This document shows positions 36,013 to 45,942 of a DNA stretch of 64,000 nucleotides, piece by piece. The position numbers were made by a program, and so were the translations under genes. Source of the DNA: Endozoicomonas sp965208385 (GTDB lineage Bacteria; Pseudomonadota; Gammaproteobacteria; Pseudomonadales; Endozoicomonadaceae). The notes below the pieces were generated by a model. It did not search any database. It saw only the letters and a program-made list of their open reading frames with translations, and was not told the origin of the DNA. Location: contig CBDBOO010000081.1 in NCBI GenBank assembly GCA_965208385.1, forward strand, positions 12,482 through 76,481, given 5' to 3'. Numbering within the stretch: the stretch's first letter is position 1; every line of letters begins with the position of its first letter.

Positions 36013-37504
36013 CAATGGCACTGACTTAAGAGCTCACCCCCTGTATTTCTTGAGCCTCCGAGCCTGTGCTCTTGAGTGTTGAAGCTTTTTATACGGCTTT
36101 GGTCGTCTTTTGACTGCTCGTGGCTCTGACCTTCCCGGACGATTGCCTACAAGATGTTGAGCGATTATTTCCAACATACTGATAACCTTTTCTTCAAGCT
36201 GGTCTCCTATCGCTTGCAGCAACGTCTGGTGAAAAGAAACCAGTGTTTCTTGCGCCGCTTTAAAGCTGGCTTCTCTGGGCACTTTTCCGATACTTTGTGC
36301 GGCTTTTGCCATCAGTGCTCTAATCAGGTTGTAGACCAATAAATTGACAGAGATTTCTTTTCGTACCATTTCCGGACTTTTGCAGCGAAGCATATCCATC
36401 TTCATCGTGGTTTTGATCACACGAAAATCAATTTCTACGTTCCAGCGCTTCAGATACAAGGCAATAATCTCGCTTCGAGGATACTCTTCGGCATCCAGTA
36501 AGGTAGTGACAATAATACGACGTTTATTTTTAACCGCCCTAATGATTAGCTCTTCAGGCATCTGATTGTACAGCTCCTGACTCATCCACTCTGGACGAAC
36601 TGATCTGTGAAGTTTGAACAGCCCATCGTTTTTAGTCAGTTTTTTGAAGCACTTTCTGAAATCAATAATACGGGAACCATTTTTCTCAAAGACCACGTCA
36701 CCCTTGGTTTGAAGCAAAAAAGCCAACAGAAAGTAGTTCTCGAAATTAGCGTCCCCCAACAGAATGTCTCCATCCTGAAGACGAAACAAAAGCTTTCTGA
36801 GTAATGCTTGCTCCCCTGTTTCTTTGCCTTCATAAGGAGCTACCGCATAATCTAACAGAGCACCACTGCCCAAACTCATCAGAACGAGAATCCTCAGTAT
36901 TGGAAAGCCCAGTTCTTTTTTTGGGTGTTGAGTTGAGGATAAATTTCCTCATTTTTTTCTGTGTCTGGCATCAGAAGTGTTGAACCGTCGGTTATCAGAA
37001 CGCATCTCTGGTGCCACAACCAGGATTCAGGGCTGACCTTGTCAAGGTTGTCACCTGAAGTACAAAACAGCGACTTAACAGACTCTTCGGTTAACCTCGG
37101 GCGAGCCTTACAGTACGCGCTGGTTTGTGTATTGGAAGGTTTATTTCCTGCGGCTACCTGATCCTTTGCTTCATCAATCAAAGCATGACGACAGGATTTG
37201 GTATCGCTGGCCACCTGCTTCATAAAAAGAGTGAGCGTCTTGATTGGAGGGAAAATTCGTACTCTCGAATTTGGATAGCTGTCTTGAAATTCGATAAGAT
37301 TCTCTGAAGTGAGAACGGCTGAAAGGTCATCGTTATCGGTTTGTGCAAACTGGCGAAGGCAATCGTCAGCAACAGAAAGATACTCTGAACTACACTTGTT
37401 CATGGCTTGCTCGGGTGGTTGAGTTACACCGGCTTTTATAGTCGTTTTTCTTCTCGAGCAAGCCTTAGTGTTTCAGGGGATACTTCCTTAAGTCAGTGCC
37501 ATTG
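36013..37504 (-). mobile_element. IS4-family element, copy 1
   Basis: The 1492-bp element has perfect 18-bp inverted ends CAATGGCACTGACTTAAG / CTTAAGTCAGTGCCATTG. The 11-bp target duplication CTCTTAAATGG is perfect (36002-36012 and 37505-37515). It is inserted in the IS66 element-2 transposase. A second copy of identical length lies at 41776-43267. Confidence 0.97.
36034..37403 (-). CDS. IS4-family transposase in two frames, probable -1 frameshift (copy 1)
   Basis: Frame 1 (37403 to 36894, 169 codons) contains VLITDGSTLLMPD and ends shortly after LNTQKKNWAFQY. Frame 2 (open to 36034) contains GDILLGDANF (second catalytic Asp) and YLKRWNVEIDFRVIKT, the Y-x2-R-x3-E-x6-K IS4 signature. At CAA AAA AAG (the slippery A AAA AAG) a -1 slip changes the reading to KKELGFPILRILVLMSLGSG. 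That matches the conserved GFPIxRI region of IS4 transposases. The fused product would be about 445 residues. The ATG at 36879 in frame 2 is not needed. Confidence 0.85.
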
Positions 37505-37605
37505 CTCTTAAATGGTGAGCATTACACAACGCGTGGGCGGCAGCGTAACGAAAATAAGCTTTGTAATGGTCGTGTACCAGAACTCCGCAGAACAACAACA
37601 AAACG

Positions 37606-37878
37606 TAACTATTCAGCACCCCCTGCAATAATTGAGTAATATGTGGTTTTAGTTATAAGCCTTCTCTTTTCTTGGCTTCAGGACACTCTCATTGTTGTAC
37701 TGTTATCTAAGATTGGAGCTTTGAGCACCTTGCCAAGGGTCAGATGTCGTTTATTTGCTCTATTTCAACGATAAAAGGCTATTTTCTTGAATCTGCTTTT
37801 TTGGTCGGATTTTTTTATCCCTTGCGGGACAAGCTCTTCACAAAGTTCACCTTTTTTGTGGGGGTGCTGAATAGTTAC
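37606..37878. mobile_element. 273-bp IS66-type MITE
   Basis: Both ends read GTAACTATTCAGCACCCCC inward, the same terminal repeat as the surrounding IS66 element 2. The 8-bp duplication AACAAAAC is perfect (37598-37605 and 37879-37886). It is non-coding and cuts the element-2 transposase after MEKMGVL. Confidence 0.95.
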
Positions 37879-40800
37879 AACAAAACACCCATTTTCTCCA
37901 TGGCTGAGTGTCCTTTACTGGGATCGAGGTGATACAGCGTCCATTGATCAGTGCGCATGACGTGCATCCACCAAAGTGTTCCACAGACCCTCATACCAGT
38001 CTCATCAGCACCGGCGACGGGTTCGTTGATGAGTGCATCAATGATGACTTGTTCTGTGGAAGCCAGCTGGGTGTACGCAACGTCCTGAAACGCGCAAATT
38101 GAGCCGGGACTAACCTCAAGACCGAAGATATCCCAGAAAAATTCTGACACACGCTTGTAAGGAATAAGCTGAAATTGACACAGGTAGACTGCAAATGCCT
38201 GAGTTTTCGGGCCGTACTGCACATGAGCATTCACACCCTCAGGAAACCGGGCCTGGTTTGTGTGCCCGCAGGTGCATTCTTTAACTTCAGCCACATGAGC
38301 TGTCACTTCGAAACAATCAAAACAACCCGGTTCAAACACTTGCCGCTCTACACATCGAATGGGTTCGACAGAAAGGAGCGACCGCTGGCAAATTTCACAA
38401 TCTTTTATCGGATAACAGTGAGTATGGTCGGGGGCAGCGACCTGCTTAAGTGTGCAGCCCTTGTGACCAGGTTGTCCGCCAACGTTACGGTTTGACGACT
38501 GCCGTAGACTTTTTGGGTTTGGTTTGTCGTCATTTGCTTTTTGATCAGGATTATTATCGGCTGCTGCATCCGCATCGCTCTTGTTTGAGCTTCCGGGGGA
38601 CGGTGGTTTGGCGTAACCGTCGGTAGATGGCGGCTTGCTGCTGTTTCGACTGTTTAATTTCAACCTGCCTTCAAGCTCTTTGCAGTGCTCTTCAAGTTTT
38701 GCAAACTCCGCTTGTTGCTTGGCAATAATGGCAAGCAGCATCGCGATGGTTTGAAAATCTGGAGCAGATTGGTTCATGGCAGCGCAGGAAAAAAAACTTA
38801 CCTCTACTAATTTGGTACAAATTCTTAAAAATGCCAGTTTATTTTTAGGGGGGCTGAATAGTTACTATTATCAATCTGTCGAGTTTTGGGAATTGTCCAC
38901 TGCCCGTTAGCCGATCCATCAAATAGTGTCAGAAAGACAATCCGTAGAGGCGACACGTTTTCTTTAGACTGGCAAAGGTGTCGCGACTTTGCCGACCTGC
39001 TTCGCTTCGCGTACCGCCGCTGATCTTTCGTCGCTTGACGTATTCCCGTATCAGGCTTTCACTCAGGTTGTTGTGCAACGGAAGGCTCGGATCTTTCAGT
39101 ACCAGCAATAGCTCTTCTTCTACGACAGCAAGGCTTGAGAGTGCTTCCTGGAGGGCGCTACAGCCTGTGCGTGTCTGGATTAGAGCGAAAAAACCAAGCC
39201 GTACCTTCATGGCATTCTCTTCGGAAGGCTCAGCCTTGAAGGCTTTCAGGTCATCATAAATCGCCCAGAGCCATGTCCGGCACCATTTCTGAGCCTTAGC
39301 CTGCTGCTCATCGACAGGGTGAATCTTAGCCAGCAGTCGCTCTGCATGCACCCAGCACTGGGCGTGCTTGAACACATTGAACTGCTGTGCACCATCGCTG
39401 AAGGTCGTCAAATGTCCTAAGCCATGCTCTATCAAACTGGCATAAATCAAGGCTTCGCTGGCTTGCTGTAGACGATTCTTTCCGGTCAGACCATCATCTT
39501 TCATGCAGGTCTTCCAGGTGTCATGGCTTAAAAAAGTCACTCCTACGTACTGCTGGAGTATACGCAGCCATTTTTGGGGATATTTAAGTGCTCTCAGGTA
39601 GTCCAGGGTATCCTCTGTCAGCGCGTACGTCCGAAAGGGTCGATGCAGAAGGCTCAGAAAATTTTCCCGGCTTTTGCTGCCCGTGGTGGCGTACCAGGCA
39701 AACGACTCATTACAGATAATGGTGCAAACCCCATTTTGCCCTTGGTGCCTTGCTCCTGTGTCGTCTGTCTGAATGCAGTTTGAGCAGCGAAGGCCTGTGG
39801 AAAGGATCGCATTTTTCTCGCTGTGAAACTGGTCATGCCCCTTTGTGATCAGGTTGCTGAGTTCTCCCGCTGAGATAGAAAGACCAATATCCCATAGCCA
39901 TTCCAACAGCTGGGGCTGGGTAACAGCACAGCCAAAATGCTGGTGAAGAATGTAGGCTTGCAATGTAGGCCCATAGTGATGTCCGTGAAAGCTGGCTGGA
40001 AGCTTGGCAGTGATCGTTTTCCCGTCCGACGTTATCCATTGCTCAAGTAGGTATTCGATACTGGTTGCCTTGAGCTCCAGGTCCTGGACATGGAAAGGGG
40101 TGAAACCGTTCCGGGTAGAACCCGGAGGAATATCACAGGCCGAGACTGGTATGCTCTTTTCAGGAGGCGGCTTTGGTGGCTCCTTGCGCTGATTACGAGT
40201 TCTTTCATCCGGCTTGCCGACCTTATGCTTTGGAACGCCATCCGGGTCAGCTTCATCAATTTGATCAGCTGCCGGTGGATCACCGGGTGAATCGTCTGAG
40301 TCATCAGGGGGCTTGGTGTTTGGTTTGATATCTGGCTTGGGAGGCAGCTTTTTCAGCCGACGGATCTCGGCTTCCAGGGCTTCGACTTTCTCTTGCAGCT
40401 GAACAATCTGCTCCTGCTGCTGGGTGATCTGCTTTTGTTGCTGAGTATGTTGTGCCTGAAGCTTGGTAATCAACTCCTGCTGAAGAGCATTCTCTCTCTG
40501 TGACAAAGCAAGCGATTCCTTAAGCAAGGCATTTTGCTGCTGAAGCTGAGCAAGGTGCGCCAGAACTTTTTGGCCTGAATGGCCGTGCCGGTCACTGATC
40601 ACAGAAGAAGGTGGTTTCATGGTGTGGAAGGATAGACTGCAGGGCTGTATCTTGCCTCAAACCAGCACTTTTTGAGAACTTAGAGTGCCGAGATAAATCG
40701 GCAAGATGTTAAGGGTGGAAGTCCCTGTGGGGTAAGACTAGCGAATCGCCCCAGCCCCGAGTCATGCGCCTGTTATCGTAAGGTATCCGGTGAAGCGTTG

Positions 40801-41775
40801 ACAGGGGTGTCTGTAGGCTAAGTATTGAGCTGCGAAATCAAATAGTCCGAGGTGCTGATGTTGTTAAGTGATGCAGAAAGCAAAACCATAAGTTGCGCTA
40901 AGTCGCAAGCAGCTTACGGGCCTCGCGCAGTCGTAGACCTTGTGCATGCAGGTACGCATTTTGTGCGGAACTCGGGAGATCCTGTCGATTTCTCCTGTTT
41001 TAGTCACAGGAGACGCAATGGGGAAGGCTAATAACCACACGCCTGTTGTCGTTGGCAGGAAGTCGGACAAGCTAATAGTACCTGAGAAGCAGCCGAACAA
41101 AGCAGAGTTATCTGTGGCGGAGGTCGTGGAGGAAAGTGGCTTGGCCAAGAGGAATATTCAGCAGGATGTCGGTGACCGGACTCAGAGCCGGAAGAACACT
41201 TCGTCCAATCTGTTGGGTATACGTCAGGCAGCGGCAAAGGACAGTCGTTTGCAGTTCACTGCTTTGTTTCATCATCTTACCCTGAGTTTACTGAGAGACA
41301 GTTTCTTTCAACTGAAACGGAATTCAGCGGCGGGTGCCGATGGAGTTACATGGCAGTCCTATCAGCAGGATTTGGAAATCCGGTTGAAATCCTTGCATGA
41401 ACGAGTGCACAAAGGGAGCTATCGCCCTCGCCCTGCCCGAAGGGTTTTCATCCCAAAGGCAGATGGCAGCGAACGGCCTCTTAGCATTCTCTGTCTGGAA
41501 GATAAAATCATCCAGCAGGCAGTGGTCAAGGTATTGGAAGGGATTTATGAGGAAGATTTCCTTGGTTTCTCATATGGATTTCGTCCCATGAGAGGCCAGC
41601 ACGATGCATTGGATGCACTGACGGTGGGAATCAAACGCAGTCCCGTGAACTGGGTGCTGGATCTGGATATTCGGAAATTCTTCGATCAGGTCGACCATGA
41701 TTGGCTAATCAGGTTTTTAGAGCACAGGGTAAAGGACAAACGCATTATCCGCTTGGTAAAACAGTGGGTAAAAGT

Positions 41776-43267
41776 CAATGGCACTGACTTAAGAGCTCAC
41801 CCCCTGTATTTCTTGAGCCTCCGAGCCTGTGCTCTTGAGTGTTGAAGCTTTTTATGCGGCTTTGGTCGTCTTTTGACTGCTCGTGGCTCTGACCTTCCCG
41901 GACGATTGCCTACAAGATGTTGAGCGATTATTTCCAACATACTGATAACCTTTTCTTCAAGCTGGTCTCCTATCGCTTGCAGCAACGTCTGGTGAAAAGA
42001 AACCAGTGTTTCTTGCGCCGCTTTAAAGCTGGCTTCTCTGGGCACTTTTCCGATACTTTGTGCGGCTTTTGCCATCAGTGCTCTAATCAGGTTGTAGACC
42101 AATAAATTGACAGAGATTTCTTTTCGTACCATTTCCGGACTTTTGCAGCGAAGCATATCCATCTTCATCGTGGTTTTGATCACACGAAAATCAATTTCTA
42201 CGTTCCAGCGCTTCAGATACAAGGCAACAATCTCGCTTCGAGGATACTCTTCGGCATCCAGTAAGGTAGTGACAATAATACGACGTTTATTTTTAACCGC
42301 CCTAATGATTAGCTCTTCAGGCATCTGATTGTACAGCTCCTGACTCATCCACTCTGGACGAACTGATCTGTGAAGTTTGAACAGCCCATCGTTTTTAGTC
42401 AGTTTTTTGAAGCACTTTCTGAAATCAATAATACGGGAACCATTTTTCTCAAAGACCACGTCACCCTTGGTTTGAAGCAAAAAAGCCAACAGAAAGTAGT
42501 TCTCGAAATTAGCGTCCCCCAACAGAATGTCTCCATCCTGAAGACGAAACAAAAGCTTTCTGAGTAATGCTTGCTCCCCTGTTTCTTTGGCTTCATAAGG
42601 AGCTACCGCATAATCTAACAGAGCACCACTGCCCAAACTCATCAGAACGAGAATCCTCAGTATTGGAAAGCCCAGTTCTTTTTTTGGGTGTTGAGTTGAG
42701 GATAAATTTCCTCATTTTTTTCTGTGTCTGGCATCAGAAGTGTTGAACCGTCGGTTATCAGAACGCGTCTCTGGTGCCACAACCAGGATTCAGGGCTGAC
42801 CTTGTCAAGGTTGTCACCTGAAGTACAAAACAGCGACTTAACAGACTCTTCAGTTAACCTCGGGCGAGCCTTACAGTACGCGCTGGTTTGTGTATTGGAA
42901 GGTTTATTTCCTGCGGCTACCTGATCCTTTGCTTCATCAATCAAAGCATGACGACAGGATTTGGTATCGCTGGCCACCTGCTTCATAAAAAGAGTGAGCG
43001 TCTTGATTGGAGGGAAAATTCGTACTCTCGAATTTGGATAGCTGTCTTGAAATTCGATAAGATTCTCTGAAGTGAGAACGGCTGAAAGGTCATCGTTATC
43101 GGTTTGTGCAAACTGGCGAAGGCAATCGTCAGCAACAGAAAGATACTCTGAACTACACTTGTTCATGGCTTGCTCGGGTGGTTGAGTTACACCGGCTTTT
43201 ATAGTCGTTTTTCTTCTCGAGCAAGCCTTAGTGTTTCAGGGGATACTTCCTTAAGTCAGTGCCATTG
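41776..43267 (-). mobile_element. IS4-family element, copy 2
   Basis: Same 1492 bp and same 18-bp inverted ends as copy 1. The 10-bp target duplication GGGTAAAAGT is perfect (41766-41775, 43268-43277). Only a few bases differ from copy 1 (for example Gly/Ala in YEGKE/YEAKE), so both insertions are recent. Confidence 0.97.
41797..43166 (-). CDS. IS4-family transposase in two frames, probable -1 frameshift (copy 2)
   Basis: Frame 1 runs 43166-42657 and frame 2 is open to 41797, with the same A AAA AAG heptamer and stop arrangement as copy 1. A few residues differ from copy 1 (Cys/Arg before VLITD, Ile/Val in EI-ALY, Gly/Ala in YE-KE, and Tyr/His near the C-terminus), and none disturbs the catalytic motifs. 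Keeping the two-frame structure in both transposed copies argues that the element is mobile in this form. Confidence 0.85.
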
Positions 43268-44028
43268 GGGTAAAAGTAGGGCATTATGACGACGATGGTC
43301 AGCATGTCCGAAGCGCGGCAGGGGTGCCGCAGGGATCAGTGATATCACCTTTGCTATCCAATATTTATCTGCACTATGTATACGATCTATGGGTTAATCA
43401 ATGGCGTAAACGGAATGCGCAAGGCAAGGTGATTGTCGTGCGCTATGCCGATGATAGTGTGTTGGGTTTCCAATTGGAATGGGATGCAAAGAGCTTTCTG
43501 GGTGAACTCGGAAATAGGCTGAAACGATTCGGGCTGTCTCTACACGAGCATAAAACCCGACTTATTCGCTTTGGCCGATTTGCCAGGAGCGATCTACAGA
43601 AGGCAGGAGGAGGTAAGCCGGAGACTTTTGAGTTTCTTGGTTTTACTCACTTTTGCGGTGTGACCCGAAGCAGCAAGCGCTTCACTATCATCAGAGAAAC
43701 CAGTAAGAAAAGAATGCGAACGTCTCTGCAAGGTATCAAAACCTATCTTCTAAAACACAGGCATGATGCTGTGCCGGAACAACTGAAGTGGTTGAAACGT
43801 GTCGTTCAAGGACACATGAACTATTTCTCAGTACCGGGCAATAGTCGTAGGATAAATGCCTTCAGAACGGAAGTGCAAAAGATTTGGTATAAAGCTTTAA
43901 AGCGGCGCAGTCAGAGAAGCCGATTGAACTGGAAGAAGTTCGGTGCTTTCATCAACACTGTGTTGCCTAAAGTAAAAGTTCTTCATCCATGGCCAGAGCA
44001 GAGGTTTGGCGTCAAATACTCGAGGTAG

Positions 44029-44099
44029 GAGCCGTATGCGCTAGCAGTGCAAGTACGGATCTGAGCAGGGGGTGTCGGGTGACCGACATTCCTACTGCG
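44029..44099 (+). ncRNA. group II intron domains V and VI
   Basis: Domain V is the 34-nt hairpin beginning GAGCCGTATGCG and closing AGTACGGATCT, with the catalytic AGC triad near its 5' base. Domain VI follows as a hairpin pairing GCAG...TGTCGG with CCGACA...CTGC, containing a candidate branch-point A close to the 3' end. It directly follows the RT stop codon. Confidence 0.8.
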
Positions 44100-44101
44100 A
44101 C

Positions 44102-44494
44102 CGTTAAATGCAAAGTCGCTCTTTCGAACTATATTTACTGCGTAGAATATAGCTCTGTAATTGTTGGAGCGTTGGACCAGCACCATTCTTCTGGCAGCAT
44201 TATTGAATGGCTGCTTTCTACAACATTAATTGCTGAAGATACATCAGAAAGATCGCTTAATGAGGCTAGCTGGTCAAGCAGTTCAGTTTCATCTTCCCCG
44301 GTTATTGGGGTGATATAGTTTTTCAGGATACCCCAGCCAGTATCCCATGCTAAGCAGCAGTTCCCGAACATAAAACGACAACTGTTGTGAAAGCTCGTTT
44401 ACATTACTTCAAAAAACACTGACAAGCACATCCTTGCACTTAAGTGCATCACTGAATTTACTGTTTACCCTGAAACCCTGACTACATCTATATC
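44102..44494. other. no recognisable gene
   Basis: This gap lies between the group II intron and a decayed transposase. A 78-codon minus frame (44371-44135) has acidic, Ser-rich composition but no family I recognise and no clear ribosome site. It may be the remnant of an older gene or mobile element. Confidence 0.4.
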
Positions 44495-45856
44495 CTATGA
44501 GCTGTTAATTTTAATCCGGCCCGGTTTTATACCTTTGTTAATCGCTTCATACAGCTCATCCCAGCCATCAAGAAACCAAGACAGGAAAATGCGTGTCACT
44601 AACTTCCACAGGTAGGTTCGAACGCCTTTCGATCGTTCTTTTAAGGCCTTTTTAAACTCCGGGCTGGTCATTTCCTGAATTTGATCAACCATAAATGCCA
44701 AAAAGGTCAAATAAGCCAGGTTCGAAGCCAGATGATGCTTCCCATGACCGTAGTTATGCTCAATGTTGTAGCCTTGATTTTTCAGGGTATTAAACGTTTG
44801 GTTTTCTATATGCCAGCGACATCGACCTCCTATCATAACGGCTTCAACGGTTTCTTCTGTCAACTCAATATCAGTAATCCAGCACCAGGTATGGCGTCTA
44901 CCTTCTTTATCGGTCTCTACATAATCCAGAACATTGACATCCATAGCGAATTCGGATGCATTAAGTGGCACGTTATTGGCGTAACGAAACCAATGTTTTA
45001 GGCCCTGTTCTTTATTGATTATCTCATGGTATTTGATATTGCCCTGTTCACACAGCGCATCCATAGCCTCAATAAGCGATAGATGATTTCCATCTTTGGC
45101 AACGATAATATAATGCCATTCATAGCCCTTGATCAGTTCAATGGTGGGGTTGTCAGCGTAAAGACCATCCAAAAGAACGATAAAATCAAGATGAGGGTGC
45201 TCTCGCTTCATGTGTGCCAGATAGCGTTATATTGCGTTTTTTTCACAGTCATTTTTGGTGGCACCATCCTGAAGAACGATGGCTTCCGGTGCAAAGGGAA
45301 TGACTGTTTTTTGGTCAGGATGAACTATGCAACCACCCATCAAGTTGTGATAATAGGATTCGTTGGTTTTTCCCTTATTCTTTACACAACAATCGTTGCA
45401 ACGGCACTCCCCGGAATAAAAGAGACCTGTTCCATCAACAGGCATCAGATAATAGTCTTTTAAATTCGCACACTTGAATTCGAAGGCCTTGAGAAGTTTG
45501 TTTCGTTGAACCAGGGAGAAAAGTTTTTTGAATGGCTTGCGAAACTCGCCTGGATCTATTGGATCAAGAATTTCTCTCATGTGGGTATCACAAGGCACCT
45601 TGCCGTCTTTCACGTGATAAAGAGTTTCAAGGTTATGGCGAATAACAGGGTCGGCCTGATCAGTATCAAACGACAGAAGTGAATCATACTTCTGATGCAT
45701 CATGGCAAAGGCAGATTTTGCAAAGTTGGGAAAAGGGATGCCATTGGCACAATGGTTAGGGCGGTAATCCGGGATTTGATCAAAGCATTTACAGACCTGA
45801 AGGATTAGGTTATTAACATTAAGATGCTTGCTGTATTTCTGGAGAGCAGTAGTCAT
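44495..45856 (-). pseudogene. DDE transposase (IS4-superfamily type) with an in-frame stop
   Basis: From ATG 45856 the frame encodes MPVDGTGLFYSGECRCNDCC (first catalytic Asp) and APEAIVLQDGATKNDCEKNAI, then TAA at 45229-45227. The same frame continues at once with RYLAHMKREHPHLDFIVLLDGLYA (second Asp), GRCRWHIENQTFNTLKNQGYNIEHNYGHG (catalytic Glu region) to the stop at 44495. A single base change restores a transposase of about 453 residues. I cannot assign an ISfinder family with confidence, and I found no terminal repeats or target duplication. Confidence 0.8.
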
Positions 45857-45942
45857 GATTGACTCAACGGCGACTGATATCAGGTCTTTCTATTTTAGTC
45901 TCTTGAGTCTGCGAAAACATTTTTTTTGGCCATCCCGTAGAC

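Larger units (their letters stand above)
35472..38777 (-). pseudogene. IS66 element 2 transposase in three pieces
   Basis: Piece 1 (38777 to 37879) has the N-terminal coiled coil, LNSRNSSKPPSTDGY, the GGQPGHKG and Cys-pair zinc region, and the first catalytic Asp in AGADETGMRV. Piece 2 (37597 to 37505) encodes FCGVLVHDHYK then, after a +1 indel at an A4 tract (around 37560-37563), AYFRYAAAHALCNAHHL. Piece 3 (36012 to 35472) continues RELQGVIDRDG to the conserved end with PFDNNGSEQDVRNGKVKQKISG. The breaks are a MITE and an IS4 element, each with perfect target duplications. The transposase is inactive. Confidence 0.92.
35468..38865 (-). mobile_element. IS66-family element (number 2) inserted in tnpC of element B
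   Basis: The ends are GTAACTATTCAGCACCC at 35468 and, inverted, GTAACTATTCAGCCCCC at 38865. The 8-bp target duplication TATTATCA is perfect (35460-35467, 38866-38873). Length is 3398 bp including an IS66-type MITE and an IS4 element, so the original was about 1614 bp. Removing it rejoins the element-B tnpC in frame. Confidence 0.95.
35415..40620 (-). pseudogene. IS66 transposase of element B (interrupted, plus nonsense codon)
   Basis: The frame from ATG 40620 encodes a Gln-rich coiled coil (about residues 20-90), a Pro/Asp linker and the DDE domain (IQTDDTGARHQGQNG...LHNNLSESLIREYVKRRK). It ends at TGA 38929 after GLSF, where element A has Trp, so TGG to TGA is likely. Beyond it the same frame goes on with HYLMDRLTGSGQFPKLDRLII to the IS66 insertion at 38865. 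It resumes at 35459 as KMSPLMPCGRGINR to a TAA at 35415. The transposase thus lacks its last 40 or so residues but keeps the catalytic motifs. Confidence 0.85.
30421..40679 (-). mobile_element. IS66-type element B with a giant passenger gene (nested insertions inside)
   Basis: An 18-bp perfect inverted pair, GTTCTCAAAAAGTGCTGG at 30421-30438 and its complement at 40662-40679, brackets in order on the minus strand a tnpC (40620 to 35415), then 25 bp, then the 1646-residue gene (35389 to 30449), then 10 bp to the end repeat. Without the nested IS66 (3406 bp with TSD) the unit is about 6.85 kb. Element A, by contrast, ends at its tnpC stop. No target duplication is seen: the left flank is AATCGTAT, and the right flank is taken over by a group II intron. 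The passenger interpretation is an inference. Confidence 0.6.
41018..44028 (+). pseudogene. group II intron reverse transcriptase/maturase split by IS4
   Basis: From ATG 41018 (CAGGAG upstream) the frame shows the RT fingers: GADGVTWQSY, YRPRPARRVFIPKADGSERPL, FSYGFRPMRGQHDAL and LDLDIRKFFDQVDHDWL, then VKQWVKV. There the IS4 element enters. After it the frame resumes GHYDDDGQHVRSAAGVPQGSVISPLLSNIYL, the catalytic YADD in VVRYADDSV, and the maturase X domain to 44028. Removing 1502 bp (IS plus one 10-bp TSD) restores the frame. There is no C-terminal HNH endonuclease domain. Confidence 0.92.
40685..44101 (+). mobile_element. group II intron with reverse transcriptase, interrupted by IS4 copy 2
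   Basis: The 5' end is placed at GTGCCGAGATAAATCGGCAA (40685), which resembles group II 5' ends and forms a first hairpin. The 3' end is placed after domain VI, near 44101. The structured leader (about 40685-41017) precedes the RT gene, and domains V-VI follow it. The 5' end lies only about 5 nt beyond the terminal repeat of IS66 element B. Exact splice sites are uncertain. Confidence 0.75.

Noticed and set aside
44135..44371. 78-codon minus frame after the group II intron
   Set aside because: No domain, no clear ribosome site and it lies in debris between mobile elements; not annotated as a gene.
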